Part shown: positions 1 to 6,254 of the stretch, piece by piece
Position numbering within the stretch: the first letter of the stretch is position 1
How the letters are laid out: each line of letters begins with the position of its first letter
Notes under the pieces: generated by a model
What the model saw: only the letters and a program-made list of their open reading frames with translations
The model's database searches: none
What the model was told of the DNA's origin: nothing
DNA from: Alphaproteobacteria bacterium
GTDB lineage: Bacteria; Pseudomonadota; Alphaproteobacteria; Caulobacterales; Maricaulaceae
DNA: 12,595 nucleotides
Reading direction: 5' to 3'
NCBI GenBank assembly: GCA_030428405.1
Contig: JAUIEH010000030.1
Location: 1 to 12,595 of the forward strand
Made by a program: the position numbers and the translations under genes

Positions 1-530
1 CCCTGAGCTTCGCGCCGCTTCAGCTCGGCGACATCGATCCAGGAAAGCTCGGTCGAGCCGCCGCCAATATCGACGACGAGCGCTGCGTCGCAGCTGCGGT
101 CGATCAGATTGAGCACGCCCATGACCGCGAGCTTGGCTTCCTCGCGCGGGGTGATGATGTCGAGGTCGAGCCCGGTCTCATCGCGCACGCGGCGCACGAA
201 GTCGGCGCCATTGGCCGCGCCGCGACAGGCTTGCGTCGCCACGCAGCGAACGCGCTCGACATTGCGGCGCGCGACCTTGTCGGCGCAGACCTGCAGCGCC
301 GCCACCGTGCGGTCCATGGCGTCTGAAGACAAAGCGCCGCTGTCGCCAAGCCCCTCGCCCAGACGGACGATGCGCGAGAATGCGTCCACCACGCGAAAGC
401 CCTCGCGCGTGCGCGTTGCGACAAGCAAGCGACAGTTATTGGTGCCCAGATCCAGGGCCCCGAATAAGGGTCCGGGCGCGCGGCCGCGTCTCGTGCGGCC
501 ATTGCCGTCGGGGCGTGAAGCCTCGACCAT
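1..530 (-). CDS. ppx: Exopolyphosphatase / Ppx-GppA family phosphatase, 5' part only
   Basis: Members of this ASKHA-fold family hydrolyse polyphosphate from its end or remove the 5'-phosphate of pppGpp in the cytoplasm. The first 176 residues are present; the gene continues past the left edge. The first phosphate-binding loop is visible as ALDLGTNNCRLLVA (residues 25-38) and the second as VVDIGGGSTEL (152-162). Between them TPREEAKLAVMG (127-138) holds the position of the family's catalytic glutamate. About 22 residues rich in Arg and Gly precede the fold and are probably disordered. The ATG at 530 was chosen because GAGG lies 6 nt upstream. The gene is downstream of maiA on the same strand, but a 128-bp gap with its own candidate promoter suggests separate transcription. 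Ppx and GppA activity cannot be told apart from this fragment. Confidence 0.9.
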   Translation of the reverse strand, partial: MVEASRPDGNGRTRRGRAPGPLFGALDLGTNNCRLLVATRTREGFRVVDAFSRIVRLGEGLGDSGALSSDAMDRTVAALQVCADKVARRNVERVRCVATQACRGAANGADFVRRVRDETGLDLDIITPREEAKLAVMGVLNLIDRSCDAALVVDIGGGSTELSWIDVAELKRREAQ

Positions 531-598
531 GGCGACCTCGTGTTCCGGGCCGCTCAGCGCGCGCGACGATCGCGCGCAGCCTGCTCAGGCCCGATCAA

Positions 599-628
599 AT
601 TACAATCCCCTCTAACATAGTCCGGCAA
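599..628 (-). promoter_or_regulatory. Candidate sigma70-type promoter for the ppx/gppA gene
   Basis: Read on the minus strand there is a -35 like TTGCCG (628-623), an 18-bp spacer and a -10 like TGTAAT (604-599), which matches TATAAT at five of six positions. The predicted start of transcription is near 592, about 60 nt before the ATG at 530. Just upstream, at 630-644, lies GGTTACGGTTAAACC (plus-strand reading), with two tandem GGTTA units. It could be a regulator half-site pair, but I cannot assign it. The call rests on motif match only. Confidence 0.4.
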
Positions 629-658
629 TGGTTACGGTTAAACCACCAAGCGCCGCGC

Positions 659-1315
659 TCAGGCGGATTTGACGGCGTCGGGCTGGTTATCCGGCGCAGC
701 CTCTATGAACGGGCCAAGCGCGCGTGCGGCTTCATCGGCGGCGCGCAGCCGCGGATAGTCGCTGAGATCAACGCCGAATCGAATCGCGTTGAACATTTGC
801 GGCACGAGCGTCACCTCGGCCAGGGTCGGACCGTCGCCGAAGATGAAGGGACCGTGGCCGCCTTCGCGCGCTGCGACTTCTTCAAGCGCGTCAAAGCCGC
901 GCCTGATCCACTCCGCGGCCCAGGCCTTCACGCCGGCGTCGTCGGCGCCATGAGCGGCGCGCAAATGATTGAGCACGCCGATATTGCCCAAGGGCTGCAC
1001 ATCACAGCCGATGACGTCGGCGAAGCTGCGGATTTTGGCGCGCGCGACGGCGTCTCCGGGTAAGAGCGCAGGCGCGGGCTGGATCTCTTCGAGATATTCG
1101 ATGACGGCGAGCGACTGGGTGAGCGCGGTTGCGTCATCCAGCACCAGCGCCGGCACGCGATGCGCCGGGTTAACAGCATGATATTCATCGCGAAATTGCT
1201 CGCCGCCATCTTTTACCAGATTGACCGGCGTGTGTTCGACCGCGATGCCCTTTATATTGAGCGCAATGCGCAACCGGTAGCTCGATGTCGACCGCCAGTA
1301 GCCGAACAGCTTCAT
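659..1315 (-). CDS. maiA: Maleylacetoacetate isomerase (zeta-class glutathione transferase)
   Basis: This cytoplasmic enzyme uses glutathione as cofactor to isomerise maleylacetoacetate to fumarylacetoacetate, the penultimate step of tyrosine breakdown. The product is 218 residues, a normal length. The thioredoxin-like N-domain (about 1-82) starts MKLFGYWRSTSSYRLRIAL, which carries the zeta-class active-site loop, and contains VPAL (54-57) and TQSLAVIEYLEE (66-77), the glutathione-contact segment. The helical C-domain includes CDVQPLGNIGVL (104-115) and VPQMFNAIRFGVDLSDYP (171-188), both family hallmarks. The start at 1315 is supported by GGGAGA five nt upstream and by alignment to the family; an in-frame ATG at 1369 would add 18 residues unlike the family. 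The loop reads S-T-S-S where the classic form is S-S-C-S. It diverges from phhA, the first enzyme of the same pathway. Confidence 0.93.
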   Translation of the reverse strand: MKLFGYWRSTSSYRLRIALNIKGIAVEHTPVNLVKDGGEQFRDEYHAVNPAHRVPALVLDDATALTQSLAVIEYLEEIQPAPALLPGDAVARAKIRSFADVIGCDVQPLGNIGVLNHLRAAHGADDAGVKAWAAEWIRRGFDALEEVAAREGGHGPFIFGDGPTLAEVTLVPQMFNAIRFGVDLSDYPRLRAADEAARALGPFIEAAPDNQPDAVKSA

Positions 1316-1430
1316 TTGCTTCTCCCGCATCGCGCACCGTCCGTGCGGGACGGCCGCATCGAATTGCATCGCGCTTTTGCGCGCTGCGCCGCCGCCGCGC
1401 GGACCCTAAACGCCGTCATCTGGAGCGATC
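1316..1430. promoter_or_regulatory. Divergent maiA-phhA regulatory region with overlapping inverted repeats
   Basis: The gap between the two divergent genes contains three overlapping inverted repeats: CCCGCA (1324-1329) with TGCGGG (1344-1349), CGCAC (1333-1337) with GTGCG (1343-1347), and CCGTCC (1337-1342) with GGACGG (1348-1353). A 9-base direct repeat, GCATCGCGC, occurs at 1328 and 1366, with a related GCATCGA at 1356. This dense symmetry would suit an operator for a regulator of aromatic amino acid breakdown. It lies close to the maiA start, so it would be in the maiA leader or promoter. I see no confident -35/-10 pair for either gene, and GC-rich DNA yields short inverted repeats by chance. 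Confidence 0.35.
1321..1326 (-). promoter_or_regulatory. Ribosome binding site that fixes the maiA start
   Basis: GGGAGA on the minus strand lies 5 nt before the ATG at 1315. It argues against the longer in-frame reading that begins at 1369. Confidence 0.7.
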
Positions 1431-2369
1431 ATGTCTCAAACGATAGACGCACGCGACGCCGCACACGACGTCCCCCTGCCCCATGAGAACGCCTTTTTCG
1501 CGCCCCTGCAAAAGCCCGCTCATGTCGGGCCCGACTGGCTCGAGCCGAAGCAAACCGAATACACGTCCGAAGATGACGCCGTCTGGGACATATTATTCGA
1601 ACGCCAGGCAAACATCCTGCCCGGCCGCGCCATCGACCAGTTTCTACACGGACTGGAGCGGCTGAACCTCCATCGCGGCGGCGTGCCTCGCTTTGAGGAG
1701 ATCAATCCCGAGCTGGAAAAGCTCACAGGCTGGACCGTCGTGCCCGTGCCGATGCTCATTCCGGACCACGTCTTCTTTCACCATCTCGCCAACAGACGCT
1801 TTCCGGCGGGCAATTTCATCCGCAAGCGCGAGAATCTGGATTACATCCAGGAGCCTGACGTCTTCCACGACGTGTTCGGCCACGTTCCGCTTCTGACCGA
1901 TCCGACCTTTGCGCGCTATATGGAGGCTTATGGCCGCGCGGGCGAGAAGGCGATGCGCTTCAACCGGCTCAAAGCGCTGGGCGCGCTATATTGGTATACG
2001 GTAGAATTTGGCCTGATGAACACGCCCGACGGCATGCGTATTTACGGCGCGGGCGTGGTGTCTTCCGCTGAAGAATCTGTCTTCGCTCTCGAAGGCAAAT
2101 CGCCCAACCGCATCCATCTCAATGTCGATCGCGTGATGCGCACGGATTATCTCATCTCGGATTTGCAGGCGAGCTACTTCGTCATCGACAGCTTTGAAGA
2201 GCTGTTCAACGCCACTGAAAAACGCGCCTTCGACACGATCTACGAGACGCTCAATCCGGGCTTCCAATACGCACCGACCGCCGTACTTGAAACCGACCGC
2301 GTTTATAATCGCGGCACGCAGGAATATGCGCTGCGCGGCGGACGGGCCTCCGGCGCGACGCCTGTTTGA
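1431..2369 (+). CDS. phhA: Phenylalanine 4-hydroxylase
   Basis: This non-haem iron, pterin-dependent monooxygenase converts phenylalanine to tyrosine and so opens the route that maiA continues. The 312-residue product is a single catalytic domain without the N-terminal ACT regulatory domain of the animal enzyme. The iron ligands are visible: His146 and His151 in PDVFHDVFGH (142-151) and Glu192 in LYWYTVEFGL (186-195). The substrate- and pterin-side segment VPVPMLIPDHVFFHHLANRR (104-123) is also typical. The start ATG at 1431 has GGAGCG just upstream. An N-terminal stretch of about 45 residues before the core makes it slightly longer than common bacterial forms. Its stop is 13 bp from the stop of the convergent astB, so no separate terminator fits there. 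A pterin-recycling dehydratase (phhB), often a neighbour, is not in the window. Confidence 0.96.
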   Translation: MSQTIDARDAAHDVPLPHENAFFAPLQKPAHVGPDWLEPKQTEYTSEDDAVWDILFERQANILPGRAIDQFLHGLERLNLHRGGVPRFEEINPELEKLTGWTVVPVPMLIPDHVFFHHLANRRFPAGNFIRKRENLDYIQEPDVFHDVFGHVPLLTDPTFARYMEAYGRAGEKAMRFNRLKALGALYWYTVEFGLMNTPDGMRIYGAGVVSSAEESVFALEGKSPNRIHLNVDRVMRTDYLISDLQASYFVIDSFEELFNATEKRAFDTIYETLNPGFQYAPTAVLETDRVYNRGTQEYALRGGRASGATPV

Positions 2370-2382
2370 AAGCTAGACTTCG

Positions 2383-3729
2383 TCAGGCGCCGGCGCGCTG
2401 GAACGGATAAAAGTCATCGCCAAGCGCGAGGAGGCCGGTCAGCTCGTCCAGCGCCTCGCGCGTTTGCGTCACTAAAGCCGGATCGCCAAGGTCGTCGGGC
2501 GCCAGACGGTCGCGATAGCGCCGCTCGACCCAATCGCTCAGCCGCGCATAAAGGTCGTCATTCATCACCATGGAAGCGTTCGCCGCCGCCTGCTCCGCGT
2601 CGGTCAAGACGATGCGCAAGCGCAGGCAAGCCGGCCCGCCGCCATTGCGCATGGACTGGCGGACATCGACAAACTCCACCGCGCCGATCGGCCCGTTGCC
2701 GCTGATGAGCGTTTCGCAATAGCGCCGCGTCGCCTCGTTTTCCTGGCATTCAATGGGCGCGATGAGAACTAGCCGGTCCGTATTCGGCATTTCCAGCAAT
2801 TGCGAATTGAAGAGATATGACCCGATCGCATCGCTGAGCGAGACTTCGCTCGCCGGCACGATGACGAATTGCGGCTCGAATAATCCGTCCGACGCTGTGC
2901 GGATAGCGGCGTAAGCCTGCTTAGCCTCCTCAAATGCCTGCTCGTGCACGAACAAAGTAGAGAGCGCGCCGACGCAAACGACGTCGTTGTGAAATGCGCC
3001 GGCCTCCATCGCCGCGCGCGACTGGCGGATGAATACGCAGCGCGCTTGATCGAGGCCATGGGCGCGCACAATCGCCTCGCCGGCAAGTCGGCTCTGACGC
3101 GCAGGCACGTTCATATCCTGCCGGTCAAAAGGCCCGCGACCATCGACAAAGAGTTCAACGCCCGGCGCGCCATGGGTTTTGCAAAGCCGGACATGGTTGG
3201 CGGCGCCTTCATCCGAGAACGCATCATGTGCGGGCAAAGGCGCATGCACGACGAAGCGCGCCTCCTCGGGAAAGGCGGCGTTGAGCGCGCGCCGCGTTTG
3301 TTCCGCTTCGATGGAGCGATGAAGCATGGTCTGCAGATTGGCGGGCGTCAGGTGCAAGCGGCCATCGCGCGCATCCGCACTTGGACTGACGGTCGCGGCA
3401 TTCGCCGCCCACATGGCGGAGGCTGAACAGGCCTGGCGCACAAGCTGCGGCGCGCGCGCCCAGGCCGCTTCGATCACATCCTCATCGGACCCGGCAAAGC
3501 CCGCCCCGCGCAGAAGCGGCAAATAAGGTCGCTCATGCGGCGGCAGGACGCCCTGCAACAGACCGCGATCGGCGAGGCGCTTCATCTTGGTCAAACCCTG
3601 CAGCGCGGCGGCGCGCGGGTTGGAGACGAGCCCCTCATTGGCCTGGCTGGCGAGATTGCCGGCCGACAGTCCGCCGAAATTATGCGTCGGCCCGACCAGC
3701 CCGTCATAATTGGCTTCGCGCGCGCTCAT
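2383..3729 (-). CDS. astB: N-succinylarginine dihydrolase
   Basis: This is the second enzyme of the arginine succinyltransferase pathway. It hydrolyses N2-succinylarginine to N2-succinylornithine, releasing two ammonia and CO2 in the cytoplasm. The 448-residue product aligns from end to end with the known family (E. coli 447 residues), starting MSAREANYDGLVGPTHNFGG. The catalytic triad positions can be seen: Glu174 in SDEGAANH, His247 in AFHNDV and Cys368 in NGGGPACLRLR. I chose the ATG at 3729 because it matches the family start. A TTG at 3762 in the same frame would add 11 residues, and neither start has a strong Shine-Dalgarno sequence. It is the last gene of the leftward ast operon, 42 bp after astD, and is probably translated by coupling. 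Its stop is convergent with phhA. Confidence 0.96.
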   Translation of the reverse strand: MSAREANYDGLVGPTHNFGGLSAGNLASQANEGLVSNPRAAALQGLTKMKRLADRGLLQGVLPPHERPYLPLLRGAGFAGSDEDVIEAAWARAPQLVRQACSASAMWAANAATVSPSADARDGRLHLTPANLQTMLHRSIEAEQTRRALNAAFPEEARFVVHAPLPAHDAFSDEGAANHVRLCKTHGAPGVELFVDGRGPFDRQDMNVPARQSRLAGEAIVRAHGLDQARCVFIRQSRAAMEAGAFHNDVVCVGALSTLFVHEQAFEEAKQAYAAIRTASDGLFEPQFVIVPASEVSLSDAIGSYLFNSQLLEMPNTDRLVLIAPIECQENEATRRYCETLISGNGPIGAVEFVDVRQSMRNGGGPACLRLRIVLTDAEQAAANASMVMNDDLYARLSDWVERRYRDRLAPDDLGDPALVTQTREALDELTGLLALGDDFYPFQRAGA

Positions 3730-3771
3730 GTCGTGCTCATTGCTCTGAGCATTTCCGGACAATGTAGGCGC

Positions 3772-5232
3772 TCAAGCATCGCGCAGACCGATTGTCGGCA
3801 GCGTTTGCGCGCGCGCAGCTTCCTGGCTGGCTACAGGATAAGCGCAATAATCCGCCGCATAATACGCACTCGGACGATGATTGCCCGAAAAGCCCGGGCC
3901 GCCAAACGGCATGTTGGAGGCCGCACCCGTGGTCGCCCGGTTCCAGTTGACGATGCCGGCGCGGATTTGGCTCACAAAACGCGTCCAATTGCTTTCATCA
4001 TCGCTGACAAGCCCCGCCGCGAGGCCGAATTTAGTGTCATTCGCCGCCGCGATCGCCTGCTCAAAGCCCTCGACCCGATAAACCGTCAGCAAAGGGCCGA
4101 ACACTTCGGCGTCAGGCTGAGAGAGGCCGGTTGCGTCCAGCACGCCCGGCGTGAGGAAGGCGGGGCCGCGCTCCAGCTGCTCGCTCGCGCGCAGGATCTT
4201 CGCGCCTGCCGCAACGATGCGGTCCTGAGCCTCCAGCACGCGCTTGGCGGCGGGTTCGCCGACCAGCGGCCCCATGAACGGCTCGTCGCTGTCGTTCCAG
4301 GCGCCAATCCTTATACGGTCGAGCAAGCCGCACAGAGCTTCGAGAACGGCGTCTCCGTGGCCGCCCGCCGGTATCATCAGCCGGCGCGCACAGGTGCAGC
4401 GCTGCCCGGTCGTGACGAATGCGGAATGTAAAACGATGGAGGCCGCCGCCTCGGCGTCGCAATCTTCCAGCACGACCAACGGGTTATTGCCGCCCATCTC
4501 CAACGCGAGAATGATGTCGGGACGTCCTGCGAATTTGCGATGGATCATCACGCCCGTATCGACGGAGCCGGTGAACAACACCCCGTCAATCTCGGCGTCA
4601 AGCAGCGCAGCGCCGGTTTCGCGCGCGCCCTGCACCAGATTGACGACGCCGTCGGGCAGACCCGCCTCGCGCCAGCAATCCGCCAGGACGGCGCCAATGC
4701 CGGGCGTGATTTCGGACGGCTTGAACACGACCGTATCACCGGCGATCAGGGCAGGAACAATATGGCCGTTGGGCAAATGCGCTGGAAAATTATAGGGGCC
4801 GAACACGGCCATGACGCCATGGGCGGCGTGACGCAGCGCTGCGCGGCCAAAGGCTGTGTCGCTGGCGCGCGCGCCGGTGCGTTCAGCATAGCCATCAAGC
4901 GAGATATCGACCTTTGAGGCGAGCGCCGCCGCCTCGCCCTTGGTCTCCCAGAGCGCCTTGCCGGTTTCGCGCGAAATCAGTTGCGCGATCTCATCAGCGC
5001 GCTTTTTGACGACGTCCTGATACTTCGTAACGACATCAATGCGCTCGTCATGCGGACGGCGCGACCAGTCGGGAAAGGCTGCGCGCGCGGCGGCGACCGC
5101 CTCCTGGACATCGGCTTCGTTGGCGGAGGCGCCCTGCCAGACGACGTCGCCAGTCGCTGGGTCATGTGAGGCGAATTCATCGCCTGCGCCCGCGCGCTTG
5201 TTTGCGCCGATCACGAGATCGCTCATGCTCAT
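3772..5232 (-). CDS. astD: N-succinylglutamate 5-semialdehyde dehydrogenase
   Basis: This NAD-dependent aldehyde dehydrogenase oxidises N-succinylglutamate semialdehyde to N-succinylglutamate, the fourth step of the AST pathway. The 486-residue product has the Rossmann-side motif FGPYNFPAHLPNGH, the general-base Glu245 in LALEMGGNNP and the nucleophile Cys279 in TTGQRCTCARR. The C-terminal signature SGNHRPSAYYAADY is specific to AstD among aldehyde dehydrogenases, which separates it from general paralogues. Three in-frame ATGs (5244, 5232, 5226) are possible. I chose 5232 because its ATGA overlaps the astA stop by 4 bp, the usual mark of translational coupling. The GAGAAG before 5226 would also serve that start. 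The gene sits between astA and astB. Confidence 0.96.
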   Translation of the reverse strand: MSMSDLVIGANKRAGAGDEFASHDPATGDVVWQGASANEADVQEAVAAARAAFPDWSRRPHDERIDVVTKYQDVVKKRADEIAQLISRETGKALWETKGEAAALASKVDISLDGYAERTGARASDTAFGRAALRHAAHGVMAVFGPYNFPAHLPNGHIVPALIAGDTVVFKPSEITPGIGAVLADCWREAGLPDGVVNLVQGARETGAALLDAEIDGVLFTGSVDTGVMIHRKFAGRPDIILALEMGGNNPLVVLEDCDAEAAASIVLHSAFVTTGQRCTCARRLMIPAGGHGDAVLEALCGLLDRIRIGAWNDSDEPFMGPLVGEPAAKRVLEAQDRIVAAGAKILRASEQLERGPAFLTPGVLDATGLSQPDAEVFGPLLTVYRVEGFEQAIAAANDTKFGLAAGLVSDDESNWTRFVSQIRAGIVNWNRATTGAASNMPFGGPGFSGNHRPSAYYAADYCAYPVASQEAARAQTLPTIGLRDA

Positions 5233-6254
5233 CTTCTCACCCATGCACGCGCGCGCGCGCCCTCTTCCAGACCAAGCGCAGACAGGCTGGATGCCGGCGC
5301 GCGCAAACTTGCGCCCTCCTGTTCCGCATCCGTCCGCATGACGCGAAAATCAGACAAATCATCCGTCGACAGCAATGTCAGCGCGCCGGGCGCATCATCG
5401 CCAGCGCTCGCCACGCTGACGATTTCGCTTTCCCGTAATGTCCGGATCTGATCACGCGGCGCAGATACAAGCGGGCCGCCGTCAAAAATGTCGATGACGC
5501 GGTCATAGCGAAAGCCCTCCCACTCAAGGAGCGACTTCGCGCCCTCGCCGTCGGGATGGACCGCGCCCACCGTGGCCTGCGCATCCTCGGGCAAAAGATC
5601 GATATAAATCGGGTATTTGGGCATCAGATCCATGATGAACTGATTGTCCGTCAACGCCGATAATTCATCTGCCTCGGTGAAGCTCATGCGGAAGAATTTC
5701 TCGCCCAAATGCTCCCAGAACGCCGAACGCCCGTCCGCGCTGACATCGCCGCGCAGCTCGGCGATGACCGTTTCCGAGAAGAGATGCGGCGCCGCGGCAA
5801 TCAGGAGATAGCGCGACTGGGCGAGCAGACGTCCTGCGCCGCCGCCGCGCGCCTCGGGTTTCAAAAACAGCGATCCGACCTCGGTTGCGCCGGCGAAGTC
5901 ATTGACGAGCACCATCACGTCCATGTCAAAGCGGCGGCGCGCCGCCGCCGAGGATTGTGATACACGCAGTATACGGTAGTTAAAAAACGGCTTGGTCGCG
6001 CCCGTGCGCCCTTTGACCGCCGCACAGCCGACAATGGCGCGCGTGCTCGCTTCTTCCATCATCAGGACAAAGGCTGCGTCATCCGTACGCAAACCGCTAA
6101 AGCTCTCAGCGGATTTCTCCAGCCGCCGCGCGAGAAGCGTCTCGTCCTCCGGCAGGCTGGTGAAGCCCGGCCCCGACAGTCGCGCAAGCTCGATCAGCGC
6201 GCCGATATCGTCGAGGCGCGAAGCACGTACGATATAGGACGGCGCGGCGGTCAC
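5229..6254 (-). CDS. astA: Arginine N-succinyltransferase
   Basis: This is the first committed step of the AST pathway: transfer of succinyl from succinyl-CoA to the alpha-amino group of arginine. The 341-residue product has a GNAT-like fold and family-specific blocks: the N-terminal YIVRASRLDDIGAL (7-20), the acyl-CoA loop VGSLFLKPEARGGGAGRLL (126-144), AELRGDVSADGRSAFWEHLG (165-184) and MPKYPIYIDLLP (211-222), followed by FDGGP (257-261). Length is close to E. coli AstA (344). The start is a GTG at 6254 that overlaps the stop of the upstream hydrolase by 4 bp (GTGA), and I see no strong ribosome site, so translation is probably coupled. It appears as a single gene rather than the paired subunits seen in Pseudomonas. 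The 3' end contains an alternating GC run that encodes an Ala-Arg repeat. Confidence 0.96.
   Translation of the reverse strand: MTAAPSYIVRASRLDDIGALIELARLSGPGFTSLPEDETLLARRLEKSAESFSGLRTDDAAFVLMMEEASTRAIVGCAAVKGRTGATKPFFNYRILRVSQSSAAARRRFDMDVMVLVNDFAGATEVGSLFLKPEARGGGAGRLLAQSRYLLIAAAPHLFSETVIAELRGDVSADGRSAFWEHLGEKFFRMSFTEADELSALTDNQFIMDLMPKYPIYIDLLPEDAQATVGAVHPDGEGAKSLLEWEGFRYDRVIDIFDGGPLVSAPRDQIRTLRESEIVSVASAGDDAPGALTLLSTDDLSDFRVMRTDAEQEGASLRAPASSLSALGLEEGARARAWVRR
5243..5260. repeat. Alternating purine-pyrimidine GC run at the astA 3' end
   Basis: Eighteen bases alternate strictly between purine and pyrimidine, 13 of them (5248-5260) pure alternating CG. The run encodes the Ala-Arg repeat near the AstA C-terminus and lies just before the astD start. 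Such runs can adopt Z-DNA under negative supercoiling and can slip during replication. A second run of 13 bases is inside glmS at 11765-11777. Both may simply reflect the GC-rich codon usage (GCG and CGC). Confidence 0.6.

Noticed and set aside
1160..1486. A 108-codon rightward frame upstream of phhA
   Set aside because: It begins inside maiA on the opposite strand and overlaps the real phhA start in another frame. No conserved sequence was recognised.
3535..4431. A 298-codon rightward frame antisense to astB and astD
   Set aside because: It crosses two well-supported genes on the other strand, lacks a ribosome site and has low-complexity Arg-rich content.
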